Positions 1-8,457 of a stretch of 64,000 nt of DNA are shown one piece after another. Source of the stretch: Pontibacter pamirensis (GTDB lineage: Bacteria > Bacteroidota > Bacteroidia > Cytophagales > Hymenobacteraceae); assembly GCF_010015475.1 (NCBI RefSeq), contig NZ_SSNI01000020.1:54350-118349 (forward strand). The letters run 5' to 3'. A program made the translations under genes and the position numbers. Every line of letters begins with the position of its first letter. The stretch's first letter is position 1. Below the pieces are notes generated by a model. The model saw only the letters and a program-made list of their open reading frames with translations, did not search any database and was not told the origin of the DNA.

Positions 1-278
1 CCAACAGGGTTATTGGAAAGCTGCGAAGCAAGTATTACCGTACCGGTCGTGTCGCTCTGGTTGTAGTAGGTTGAAAGGCCTAAAGAAGCATACATTTCAT
101 CGTCAAAGCAGCGGAACCGGCTCATCGGAAAGTCCAGGCTCTTGTCAATCCTGGTTGAGCCTGCCACGCACTCTGCTAGGCTTTTAAATGCGCTGTTGAT
201 AGCGGCTCTGATAGTGGATAGCTTCAATGGAAGCTCACAGGAAATTTTAGCCATAAGAAATTTCAGGTATTCAAACAT
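1..278 (-). CDS. Hypothetical protein of the virus-like operon, 3' part cut off by the window edge
   Basis: An open frame enters the window end without a stop. In-frame ATGs lie at 296, 278 and 254; 278 gives a start of MFEYLKFLMAKIS, and no ribosome site decides between them. The visible 90 or so residues contain SLDFPMSRFRCFDDEMYASL and show no family I recognise. It begins about 30 bp after the stop of the S74 spike gene on the same strand and is therefore probably the next gene of the same late operon. The carboxyl end and true length are unknown. Confidence 0.55.
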   Translation of the reverse strand, partial: MFEYLKFLMAKISCELPLKLSTIRAAINSAFKSLAECVAGSTRIDKSLDFPMSRFRCFDDEMYASLGLSTYYNQSDTTGTVILASQLSNNPV

Positions 279-307
279 GAGTAGATATTGAAACATGAGA
301 ATTGCGG

Positions 308-3229
308 CTATTTAAGCTGCTTTTCAAGTGATAGGATGCGCTCATAGAGTGCCTGCAAAGCCGGTGCAAGCAGGGTCACGGCTCTGGAGTAGTTCACACC
401 CAGGGCATCGTCGTACAGCTCGTGGTTGATTTGCTTGGTCAGCTCAGGCACAATGCCCTGTACCTCCTGCGCCAAATAGCCGATTTCAAGCGGAGCATTG
501 TCTATGTCGTTCCTTCTGTAGTAGTAGCTGGAAAGCTGCCGCACCATGTTAAGCGCCTGCTCTGGCGTAATCTTTTCCAGGTCCGTTTTCAGCCTCGCAT
601 CAGAGACTAGCGTGAACTCTGTGGCAAACAGGCCTCCCAGGTTGTCACGTTGCGCTATGGTGTTCGGTGTGGCATCTACCACACCGTTTACCTGCTGTGA
701 AGCAGGATAGGCCAATGTGCGTACCTCACCCGTAAGAGGGTCGATGCTCAGGAGCTTGTCTGTGTTCTGCCCTGCCGCTGGCTGTGTGTTGAAGATTGTA
801 CCGTCGGTATCAACTATCATCCGGCTTTGAATGGTGCCACGGAACCACTGCGGCTGCATAAGTCCTGTAGGCAAGTGGCTTGAACCGATATACTCCACAC
901 TTTCCCAGGAGGAACCACGCTCAAACACCTTCTTTGAGAATCGGCCAATCCTTACGCGGTTAAAAAGGGTGTGAATGTAGATGTTGCTTTGCTCTGCCTC
1001 TCCCAACTGTGCCTGCACAAAGCCCACACCGCGCACTATCATCGTGAAGTGTGATAGCAGCTTAAAGGAAAGGTCTATTGCCCGTAAAGTTGAATCTTGT
1101 TTCGGGGCAAAGAGAACCACGTTTGACAGGGGCTTTGCTCCTGGTTCCTCAACAAAGGTCAACGTGCGGTGCGAGTTACCTGCTAAAAGCACTTTCTCGC
1201 TAAAAGCTGGCACCTCCACTCTCGCTACGGCACCTATTGTCACAATATCCTTGCATAGTCTGCCGACGCGGACATTGCCAATATTCTCGCCATCCACCCT
1301 TACCACCGTTACGTTTTCACAACCACCTCCGAAATACACGTCTTGTGCAACCGCTCCCCCTCTTTTGCTATGAAGCAGTATGTTAGGGTTACGCCCGAAG
1401 CCATTATTAGCGCCTATGTCAATGTTCCTCGCTCCTGAGCCAATACCTTGTATGATATCGAACAACTGAACGCCACCAGTCGGAAGCAGCTCTGCGTTGC
1501 GGTATAGCTGCCTTACCACCGTTGCCCCGTTTGTGTCAGGGTTAGGTGTCAGAAGCGGAAGGTCTTTTACAATCGCCTCTTCGTCTGCAGAAGAAGCTAG
1601 AACCCACGCGTTAAGCGGCTGAGACTTGTAAACATGCGCTTTGCCTGTGGCTCCTACTATTGTCCGTATCTGGTTGGCTCCTACTGGCTGTCCGTTTAGG
1701 TCAACAAGCGGTAGCCTATATACTGTTGCGGCATCGTTAGTTGCCCGAACCTCTAAGCTCGGTGCTGCAGTGTTTGACAATGGCGCTGTGCCGAAGTCAA
1801 TAAAGTACTCATGCGGTATGGTCGTGTGATTAGGAGGCCAAAAAAGAATTGGCGTTACAGCGAACAAGCTCTCGCTCACTTTGGTAACCAGGTCATGTTT
1901 GATGCCACCTACCATGTATCGCGCCACCTTCATGCTTCTCCAGTCAAATCCCCCTGTTATATTCAAGTAAGGGTCAAAGCGGAACTCCATAAAGCCGTAG
2001 TGGTGTGGTACGCCACCAATTCCCGCATCGAATAACATGCTTATCACGTCCCCCGGGTGTTTGGCAGACTGCACGATGTTGGAGATTTTGTTAGCGTCCG
2101 TGGCAAAGCATATCATCAGCTCTTTCTGGTGCTCTGAATTGGCATCCGTGAATAGCTTTGTGCCATTTTGAATGTAGCAGCAAGAGTACTCATAGGCATA
2201 GTAGGTGTATTTCTCCAACTGTCCTTTGTTCCGGAACTCCTTCATTTCCTCAAAAGTCGTGTAGGTCACGGCTGCCTGTACCGGAAGCGGTGCCCATACA
2301 TCGCTTTGGTCCTCAGTAATGCCCATCAGGTCACGCCCTGCAGGTATTTCCGGTGTACCTGGCGTTACATCCAGTATGCGAACAGGCATATCGTATGGCG
2401 GGTAATCCAATAGCGTATAGCCACGGTAGGAATCCACCACGCCATCGCCATCAGAATCTATTTCCTCCTGGTAGTAGTACTTCTCATAGTACCAGTGTTC
2501 TTCGTCGCCCTTCACGCTGAAAATGCCGCTATCCTCCATCAGCTGCACAAAGTTCATCTGATACAGTGCATCCGGACGTGTGTCAGCGAAGAAGTAGTCT
2601 ACCTCTGCAGCAAAACCAAATCTTGTGTTTGTCTGCGATGCGGAAGGGTTACCAGGATCATAGTCCGGATGGTTGTCGTAAAGTCCGGTGTACTCAACAA
2701 TTTCGTAAATAGTGTAAGCAGGCTTTGTCACACCGTTAAAGGTGTAGCCTGCAGGCACTAATGGCGTTTTCTTGCCTAGCAGAATGTAGGCTACCTGTGT
2801 CGGGTTGATGCCGTTTCCGGCCTCCCTGCCACCTTCCCACACTTTCACGTTCATGCCCAAATACCTTAAATCTAGCGGAATGGCGTTTCGCTCGGCAATG
2901 GTGTCGTACAGGTGCGTTCCCCCCTGCACTCTGTTGATGTGCGCTGCAGCGGCAAGGTTAGATGCTTTGGTCCAGGTTGTCAAATCCTCAGACAAGAGGT
3001 ACAGCCCGTTGTTGGCCTTCACAGGGTCAGCGTACACGGTGCCCTCGTTTCGTGGCATCAATCGCTCAACAGGGTATGCCTCCAGCTCGGCAAGCGTAGC
3101 AACGAATTTAGGAGTGCCGCGCATAAGGCCTCCATCGCCCAAAGGAACGCCTTTTTGTACCTGGTCGTCAGTAAGTCCTATTGGCGCTGGAAACTTTGTT
3201 CCTGCTACGATTGAAGATATCTGTGTCAT
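308..3229 (-). CDS. Large spike/fibre protein with C-terminal S74 intramolecular chaperone
   Basis: A 973-residue protein, by far the largest of the operon. The last 98 residues form a Peptidase_S74 / intramolecular chaperone domain: SDARLKTDLEKI begins at about residue 876 and carries the autocleavage serine, followed by GYLAQEVQGIVPEL and a terminal helix ending LSLEKQLK. In this family the chaperone trimerises a phage fibre or spike and then cuts itself off. The middle (about residues 250-870) is low in helix-like sequence and has repeated short beta-type segments, compatible with a receptor-binding beta structure. Residues 1-90 look like a linker or attachment part. It probably recognises the host surface. 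Only 7 bp separate it from the preceding gene. Confidence 0.85.
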   Translation of the reverse strand: MTQISSIVAGTKFPAPIGLTDDQVQKGVPLGDGGLMRGTPKFVATLAELEAYPVERLMPRNEGTVYADPVKANNGLYLLSEDLTTWTKASNLAAAAHINRVQGGTHLYDTIAERNAIPLDLRYLGMNVKVWEGGREAGNGINPTQVAYILLGKKTPLVPAGYTFNGVTKPAYTIYEIVEYTGLYDNHPDYDPGNPSASQTNTRFGFAAEVDYFFADTRPDALYQMNFVQLMEDSGIFSVKGDEEHWYYEKYYYQEEIDSDGDGVVDSYRGYTLLDYPPYDMPVRILDVTPGTPEIPAGRDLMGITEDQSDVWAPLPVQAAVTYTTFEEMKEFRNKGQLEKYTYYAYEYSCCYIQNGTKLFTDANSEHQKELMICFATDANKISNIVQSAKHPGDVISMLFDAGIGGVPHHYGFMEFRFDPYLNITGGFDWRSMKVARYMVGGIKHDLVTKVSESLFAVTPILFWPPNHTTIPHEYFIDFGTAPLSNTAAPSLEVRATNDAATVYRLPLVDLNGQPVGANQIRTIVGATGKAHVYKSQPLNAWVLASSADEEAIVKDLPLLTPNPDTNGATVVRQLYRNAELLPTGGVQLFDIIQGIGSGARNIDIGANNGFGRNPNILLHSKRGGAVAQDVYFGGGCENVTVVRVDGENIGNVRVGRLCKDIVTIGAVARVEVPAFSEKVLLAGNSHRTLTFVEEPGAKPLSNVVLFAPKQDSTLRAIDLSFKLLSHFTMIVRGVGFVQAQLGEAEQSNIYIHTLFNRVRIGRFSKKVFERGSSWESVEYIGSSHLPTGLMQPQWFRGTIQSRMIVDTDGTIFNTQPAAGQNTDKLLSIDPLTGEVRTLAYPASQQVNGVVDATPNTIAQRDNLGGLFATEFTLVSDARLKTDLEKITPEQALNMVRQLSSYYYRRNDIDNAPLEIGYLAQEVQGIVPELTKQINHELYDDALGVNYSRAVTLLAPALQALYERILSLEKQLK

Positions 3230-3236
3230 GCTGTGC

Positions 3237-4100
3237 TTATCCTATGTTTCCTAATTGGAAGGTGTAAGAAGATCCCCCACCCAGGCCTTGCCCCAGGGAG
3301 CGAATCACGAAGTATTCTGTGGCCTCTGCCTGTGTGATGCCGTTCAGCATTTCATTGTCGGTCCTTACTCGCACCCTCGTAGCGCTTTCGGGGTTGGTCT
3401 GGTCAGAACCCAGGAACTCAAACACTTTCAGTCCCCAGGCAACCGGTGCTAAGTAATAGATGTAGTCGTTTGAACCTGGTGTGACGGTGACAGAAGGCAT
3501 GTGCCCGTTGAAGCTGGAGTGCTTCTGCAGGTTGGCGCGTACCCAGGCTTCGGTAATGGCGGCTCCTGTGGCCTCTCCCTTACCGTACCATGCTTTCACG
3601 CCAATGCCCCAGGTAGTGGAAGGCTGCGTTGACAGCACATCTTTCAAGTCTTTAGCCCTTGCTGTGTAACTCTTTGGAGTGTTGAGCACTAGGGCTGTGT
3701 CGTAAGCGTAAATAGCGCCTGAATCCCTTATTCCTCCCTCACCGAAGGAAGTAAGAGCCGGTAATGCGCCACCACCGATACTAAGCTCTGCAAGGTCGGG
3801 TGAGTTTACCTGGCTCCTTGCGTTGGCAGTTATGCGAACTTCATCTACAATGGTACCACGCTCAATAGTTGAGAAAGGCACGAATGCAACGCTGCCGTTC
3901 AATCTGAAGTGTCCAGCAATGGTAGCAAGTGGAGGCAGCTCTTTGATAAGGTAGGCTGTGACAAAATCCTTTGCCGTTCTGTACTTGTGTTCTTGGTTGA
4001 ATTGCGTAGGGTAGTCGAAATTTCTACCGATCACGTCAATGTTAATGAGGCTATTGCCTTTACCGCCCCTGGAAAGAGGCCTTAATCCACCTGCAGACAT
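3237..4100 (-). CDS. Putative virion structural protein (fibre-base-like C-terminus)
   Basis: A 287-residue protein without signal peptide or membrane segment. The C-terminal third holds the pattern DYIYYLAPVAWG, then a short strand and TEYFVIRSLGQG. This layout resembles the C-terminal domain seen in fibre-associated proteins of Bacteroidota phages, where YIYYAYP-type motifs are followed by Y-x-V-x-x-S and an N/G-rich end. This is recalled family knowledge, not a search. The N-terminal part (about residues 60-120) is beta-rich. It lies between the small beta proteins and the S74 spike, 2 bp after the previous gene, which fits a spike-base, vertex or connector role. A capsid role is also possible. 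Confidence 0.55.
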   Translation of the reverse strand: MSAGGLRPLSRGGKGNSLINIDVIGRNFDYPTQFNQEHKYRTAKDFVTAYLIKELPPLATIAGHFRLNGSVAFVPFSTIERGTIVDEVRITANARSQVNSPDLAELSIGGGALPALTSFGEGGIRDSGAIYAYDTALVLNTPKSYTARAKDLKDVLSTQPSTTWGIGVKAWYGKGEATGAAITEAWVRANLQKHSSFNGHMPSVTVTPGSNDYIYYLAPVAWGLKVFEFLGSDQTNPESATRVRVRTDNEMLNGITQAEATEYFVIRSLGQGLGGGSSYTFQLGNIG

Positions 4101-4102
4101 TG

Positions 4103-4426
4103 TTAGTTATTGTTTGGGCACTTCCACACATTCTTTATTATCACGCAGTTCGTAAATGGTACCACGTCTTCGGCTGGCGCTGGCTCACCTGGCTCGGTGT
4201 ATAACTCCCCGAACTTGGCATACATCACACCCTCGTAAGTCTCACCTGAACCGGCCTCGAACTCTCGGCCATAATCGGCTTTTACCTTAATCCAGTGGCC
4301 ACCCTTGTCAAATGATAGAAGCAGCCATGTATTACTGTTGTTCTCCACCGTGAACTTCAAGCAGCCGTCTATGTCTGTCTGGAATGGTTCGGAGAAGTAT
4401 TCTTCTGTTTGTATAGTGGCTGCCAT
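4103..4426 (-). CDS. Small hypothetical virion-operon protein
   Basis: A 107-residue acidic protein with an apparent beta-sandwich pattern (DGCLKFTVENNSNTWLLLSF near residues 20-39). There is no signal peptide, membrane segment or recognised family. It is packed 2-3 bp from both neighbours within the late operon, so it is almost certainly translated. Its position next to two other small beta-rich proteins suggests a minor structural protein; that is inference only. Confidence 0.6.
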   Translation of the reverse strand: MAATIQTEEYFSEPFQTDIDGCLKFTVENNSNTWLLLSFDKGGHWIKVKADYGREFEAGSGETYEGVMYAKFGELYTEPGEPAPAEDVVPFTNCVIIKNVWKCPNNN

Positions 4427-4429
4427 CCG

Positions 4430-4792
4430 TTATTGTCTTTTTCCTTCCAGAAGAAAGACGATATCATAGCTCACGTCCGATACTGCCGCTACTGGCAATT
4501 CAGTCCGGATAGTCAGCTTTGTGCCGTTTGTCGGTAGAATCATCGGCTTGTAGCGGTCTTTTGGCGCTACCTCTGTGCTAATAATCCAATCGTTTTTGTG
4601 TGTTTGCTCCTGGTAGGTTCTAGCAGAATCCTTTAGGCCTATTTTGTAGTTAGGGATGCCACCATCAGCGTTTTCGTAAACAGCAACGCCTTTGCATTGC
4701 TCAAAATCCTGGTCAAGCAAGATTTGCTCTTCACGGATTCCCGTTGCGCCTGCAGGGATAATCACTGTATGTGTTTGTGAACGGTTAGCCAT
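4430..4792 (-). CDS. Small beta-rich protein, candidate capsid or spike component
   Basis: A 120-residue protein starting MANRSQTHTVIIPAG at 4792. A longer frame opens at 4864, but its first 24 residues read like noncoding sequence and the 4792 ATG leads straight into the conserved-looking part. Alternating hydrophobic strands (THTVIIPAG, LTIRTELPVAAV, DVSYDIVFLLEG) without helices suggest a single beta-barrel or sandwich. It has no membrane segment. With the 201-residue neighbour upstream, it is one of two candidates for small jelly-roll coat proteins in this module. That role is a hypothesis that structure prediction could test. Confidence 0.55.
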   Translation of the reverse strand: MANRSQTHTVIIPAGATGIREEQILLDQDFEQCKGVAVYENADGGIPNYKIGLKDSARTYQEQTHKNDWIISTEVAPKDRYKPMILPTNGTKLTIRTELPVAAVSDVSYDIVFLLEGKRQ

Positions 4793-4887
4793 TTTCTGAT
4801 AAAAAAAGGTGATTAATAATTTGATAAGACCACTCCTGCAGGATGCGCTTTGCAGGAGCGGCACTTAAGAATTGGGGTCGGCTAATG

Positions 4888-5493
4888 CTAACCCTTGCGG
4901 GCTGTGGCGGCACCTATCAGGTGAAGCTCGATGAAGTGGTTGGCTGCGTTGCCGATGCTTGCGCCCTTCGGGAACCTCAGGGAGATTTTGACCGGGGTCT
5001 TGGAGCGAAGCACGCGAATAACGTCGGACTCATAGGCATCGACAGCGCCTGCAGTCCTCTCGCTTTTCGAGCCTACCAGCAGGTTGCGAACCGGCACAGA
5101 CAGAATGTCCTTACCTTGCTGGGTGATGACCAGGTCAGCATTTGCAAGCACGGCTGGCACATCGTCATACAGGTTGCTGTACCTGAGCAGCGTGGGGTCC
5201 GTCTCGCCGCCTGCAGTGGCGGACGTGGCATAGCCGAAGCGGATCTTCTCCAGGGCAATGTTGACACCTTCCTCCAGGGTCATGCCGTTGAAGGTGGACT
5301 CACCGTCTACCTGGCGCGTGTTGGTGTCCAGCAGCTCCACGATACCGCCTTTGTTGGTGATGTTGAGGCGGAGGTACTGGTGCCCGTTATTGAGTTGCAG
5401 GCCAGAGCGCTCCAGCGCTGACACGTCCTGGATGTTTAAGCCTAAAGCGGCAAGAACGGCCACCTGGCCTACTAAGTAAAGTGATTGTCTCAT
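4888..5493 (-). CDS. Candidate coat/structural protein of the virus-like module
   Basis: A 201-residue protein if started at the ATG at 5493 (MRQSLYLVGQVAVLAALGLN). A frame opening at 5553 adds 20 unlikely residues. After a short hydrophobic N-terminus (residues 5-18) the chain is beta-rich: HQYLRLNITNKGGIVELLD, then DLVITQQGKDILSVPVRNLL, and near the end VKISLRFPKG with FIELHLIG. The strand pattern and absence of enzyme motifs fit a structural protein, possibly a jelly-roll major coat protein of a membrane-containing virus. No sequence family was recognised, so the capsid role is inferred from composition and from its central place in the late operon. Confidence 0.55.
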   Translation of the reverse strand: MRQSLYLVGQVAVLAALGLNIQDVSALERSGLQLNNGHQYLRLNITNKGGIVELLDTNTRQVDGESTFNGMTLEEGVNIALEKIRFGYATSATAGGETDPTLLRYSNLYDDVPAVLANADLVITQQGKDILSVPVRNLLVGSKSERTAGAVDAYESDVIRVLRSKTPVKISLRFPKGASIGNAANHFIELHLIGAATARKG

Positions 5494-5594
5494 TGTAGAG
5501 ATTTGGCTAAAAGTTGGAAATGGTGTTAAAGTTGTGTCGGCTCTACCAGCCACGGGGGTTTGGATTTGAACTAGAAGGTGCTGGCGTATAATAG

Positions 5595-6044
5595 TTAGCC
5601 CGCCATCAGCATTTGCATGGCGTTCTGAGAAGGCTCAGCGAAGCTGGAAGCCCTCTGGAAATCACCGGCGAGCATCAGCGTCTGCGCAGGCTCGGTGTAA
5701 ATCGCCTCGATGTTTCCCAGCTGCGGCACGTGCTTGGCAAGCATCCCCTTGAAGCCGGAGGTGGCAAGGGCGCCTGTCTCATCCTGGGAGAAGCCGTTGA
5801 TGCTGGATATGGCACCGGCCACGGCCACTCCGGTTATGACATCGGCCACCACGTTGGATTTGACAGCGATAAGGGCCGGGGCTGCCACGGCTGCCACCGT
5901 CAGGATCAAGGCGGCGTGCTTGCCGATTTTCTCCGGGGCTTTCTCACGGATCATTTTCAGGGCCGTGTGCCCCAGGATAGTGCCTCCTACTACAGCGCCC
6001 GCGCTGGTGGCACTGCTTTGTGCGGATTTAGAGTTGAATTTCAT
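5595..6044 (-). CDS. Small multi-helix membrane protein of the virus-like operon
   Basis: A 149-residue protein with Ser/Ala/Gly-rich N-terminus and two or three hydrophobic segments (around residues 16-30, 43-60 and 64-84; for example HAALILTVAAVAAPALIAV). The C-terminal 60 residues are soluble and Ala/Met/Gln-rich. The family is unknown. In the late operon of a putative lipid-containing virus such a protein could sit in the virion membrane. A lysis or assembly role is the alternative. Confidence 0.55.
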   Translation of the reverse strand: MKFNSKSAQSSATSAGAVVGGTILGHTALKMIREKAPEKIGKHAALILTVAAVAAPALIAVKSNVVADVITGVAVAGAISSINGFSQDETGALATSGFKGMLAKHVPQLGNIEAIYTEPAQTLMLAGDFQRASSFAEPSQNAMQMLMAG

Positions 6045-6108
6045 GTTAAAAAAGGAAATTGAGGGTTTATGAAGTAATACAGGTTGAGTTTGAAGGAAGA
6101 GAAGCCGC

Positions 6109-6678
6109 TTAAAGGGTCATTTTAAGCACTTTGCCCGTCCGCTTATTGTCCGCTTTCTGTCCATGGGCAGCGGCTTTCGCTGGCCGCTTTTTGCCCACGC
6201 TGTTTCCGCGTCCAATTCCGGAAAGGTCACTTTTGCTTTCCTTCTTTTGGCTAAGGCTGAAGGCTACGCCGGCACCGATTAAAAGCAGCCACCAGGGAAA
6301 AGCGGCCTCTTTCGGCTTCGGGGCCGGTAAGGGAGCCGCCGGTTGTGTCGCAGTCATCGCCTGAACCGTGCTCGGTGAGCTGGCAGGGGAGGTACACGCA
6401 TGGGTGTTGCAGGGAAGATTCACAGGCATTACTGCTGTTTTTAGCTGTGGTACAGTTGTTTTAGGGGCGATCGGCGGCGAGGCCGGTTGCAGTGACCTCA
6501 CCTTGTCAAGCAGGTGCTTGCTTTGAAGCACCTCTGTCATGGACGACATGGTGCCAGCAGACGAAACAGGGTAAGTCAGAGGGGCTCTCGCCGGAGCCGG
6601 TGAAAAGGATGCCTCCTCACGCAGGGGCACGTCATAGGCAATCTGAAGGGCAGAAACACGCCCAATGGAAGAAGTCAT
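6109..6678 (-). CDS. Pro/Ala-rich protein with single C-terminal-half membrane segment
   Basis: A 189-residue protein. The N-terminal two thirds are Pro/Ala/Ser/Thr-rich and probably disordered, including a PAAPLPAPKPKEAAFP stretch. One transmembrane helix follows (about residues 128-145, WWLLLIGAGVAFSLSQ) and then a basic Lys/Arg/Gly tail. This is a membrane-anchored, likely structural or scaffold-type protein; no known domain is visible. It sits between the transglutaminase-like protein and the small multi-helix membrane protein on the same strand, with about 50-65 bp gaps. Confidence 0.55.
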   Translation of the reverse strand: MTSSIGRVSALQIAYDVPLREEASFSPAPARAPLTYPVSSAGTMSSMTEVLQSKHLLDKVRSLQPASPPIAPKTTVPQLKTAVMPVNLPCNTHACTSPASSPSTVQAMTATQPAAPLPAPKPKEAAFPWWLLLIGAGVAFSLSQKKESKSDLSGIGRGNSVGKKRPAKAAAHGQKADNKRTGKVLKMTL

Positions 6679-6726
6679 TTTTTCATGTTCGAAGAAGTGT
6701 TACAGGGTGTAAGCTGTGTTACGGGG

Positions 6727-8454
6727 CTACTTTTTGGAGCCTCCGGAGGATGCCAGCAGCAGCCCTGCCACAAGCAGCCCCCCTAGTATGAGCGCCGTGC
6801 TGTCCCCACCTGATTCCGGTTTCGGCGCCGTTGGGGACGTAGTGTACTGGGCGTATTGCTGCTGGTTGGCTAAGTACTCCTGCTCGCTGGCTGGCAGCAC
6901 GAAGCCCGCAGGCACGTTGTTGGCAGCGGCAAAGTCGGTATCGGGCTTCGCGCCTTTTACCATGGAGAAGAGCCTGCCCCAGTCAACCGACTTCAGCCAG
7001 TCCACTATTTTGACGATAAGCGGGGTTGCTGCGGTGGTTGTGGCTGCTGTGGCGGCCTCACCCAGGCTACGCACGCCACCATGCTTTTGGGTGCCGTGGT
7101 TCCATCCCTGCAGGATGTTCTTCTTAAGGGAATCCTCGTCACCTTGCAGGCCCCGCCAGAGCTTGTGCACATCATCCAGCTTTGCCTTCAGCTTGCGGTA
7201 TTCATTTACCTCCAGTCCTTTGGAAACAGCCTCTGATTCACTCCAGTAGCCGTACCCCAGGCGCTCTGCCATGCGGAAGAGGTTTATCTTGAAGGCAAGC
7301 AAGAGCCCGTTTCGCATTAGCACGGTCAGCGGGTTGAGCTGCACCACCTTGTCAAATGTCCATTCTGCGGCCTGCTTCACACCACTCCAGGCGTCACCGG
7401 CTTTGTCACCGGTCCACGCTGCGGCGTTCTGCACGCCTGTGCCCACGGCTTTTACAACTTTCGTTGTGGTACTGGCGACGGATTTGGCAGCAGTGGAAAC
7501 CTTGTCACCCACCCAGCTCGTCGCGTTCTGAATGCCTTTCTTGATGCTGGAGAACAGTCCCCCCAACTCTCCCAGTCCACTGAGGGTGCTTATGGAGGCC
7601 TCTTCCCTCTCCAGTTTGTCGAGCAAGGCATCACGCGATGGCGCATCGTCCCAAACCCTGAGCAGGCTCTCCAGCTGGGGCCTCAGGAGGACTCCCTTCG
7701 GCATGGCCTTCGGGTTGGCCTTCAGCTGCGTCAGCGTGTTCTGCAGGTGAAGCTTCAGCCGGCCCAGGAAGTCCGCATATAGGCCCACGGCAGCGTCAGT
7801 TGCACCCAGGTAACCGGACAAGGCACTGTTGCCAAAGCCGATGAACTCGGCACCGAAACCAGGTGTGACACTCCCTAACCCGTTGAGGTATTGCAATTGG
7901 CTCATTTTCTTGTCGTGTTTTTGGCTAAATGGTACTTCGTGGTCAAAGCTGTCCACCACACAGTCAATAGTGTAGTAGGTGTGCCTTGCGCCCGGGGCTT
8001 TTCCAGGTTTCATGGGCACAACCACGTAGATGTGCTGCCAGTCCCCCTGGTATTTTGTCATCCGGAAATAGTGCTCTATGCCCAGGTTTGACAGAATCGA
8101 GGAGATAAAGATGCTGTAGCAGTCACAGTCAACGCCTGCGGCTCTGTCTGCCCAGGACCGCAGCGGCCTGCGCAGCTGCTCCACGCCTGGCTTGTCGAGC
8201 GTGTACTGAATGTGCGAGTACACGAAGTCGAAGATGTTGTGGCACGTCTGCTCCAGCGTGCTGCCTTTCAGTACAGGGGCGATGCCCTTCGTGTCGGGGA
8301 GCGTGTTTTTCACTATCCGGGCCATTTCCAGGATGGTGTCAAACACGTCCCCCCTGTTTAGCAGCACAGGGTCACTGCGCTGCAGCCGGCTCAGGTCAAA
8401 ATACCGGTTAAACTCCCTTCCGGAGTGTATGCTTCTCTTGTGTTTGGCTTGCAT
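6727..8454 (-). CDS. Transglutaminase-like protein with C-terminal membrane anchor
   Basis: A 575-residue protein. Residues 60-175 match the transglutaminase-like cysteine peptidase fold: Cys110/Cys112 in GVDCDCYSIF, His141 in DWQHIYVVV and Asp164 in YTIDCVVDSF give a Cys-His-Asp triad in the expected order. The central part (about 300-370) contains short WTGDKAGDAW / WVGDKVSTAA-type imperfect repeats typical of amphipathic helices. A transmembrane helix at about 552-570 (TALILGGLLVAGLLLASSG) ends in GSKK. The domain suggests proteolysis, peptidoglycan-peptide cleavage or crosslinking. Together with the adjacent transglycosylase, a cell-wall or virion-maturation role is likely. It is 3 bp after the transglycosylase gene. 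Confidence 0.65.
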   Translation of the reverse strand: MQAKHKRSIHSGREFNRYFDLSRLQRSDPVLLNRGDVFDTILEMARIVKNTLPDTKGIAPVLKGSTLEQTCHNIFDFVYSHIQYTLDKPGVEQLRRPLRSWADRAAGVDCDCYSIFISSILSNLGIEHYFRMTKYQGDWQHIYVVVPMKPGKAPGARHTYYTIDCVVDSFDHEVPFSQKHDKKMSQLQYLNGLGSVTPGFGAEFIGFGNSALSGYLGATDAAVGLYADFLGRLKLHLQNTLTQLKANPKAMPKGVLLRPQLESLLRVWDDAPSRDALLDKLEREEASISTLSGLGELGGLFSSIKKGIQNATSWVGDKVSTAAKSVASTTTKVVKAVGTGVQNAAAWTGDKAGDAWSGVKQAAEWTFDKVVQLNPLTVLMRNGLLLAFKINLFRMAERLGYGYWSESEAVSKGLEVNEYRKLKAKLDDVHKLWRGLQGDEDSLKKNILQGWNHGTQKHGGVRSLGEAATAATTTAATPLIVKIVDWLKSVDWGRLFSMVKGAKPDTDFAAANNVPAGFVLPASEQEYLANQQQYAQYTTSPTAPKPESGGDSTALILGGLLVAGLLLASSGGSKK

Positions 8455-8457
8455 GGC

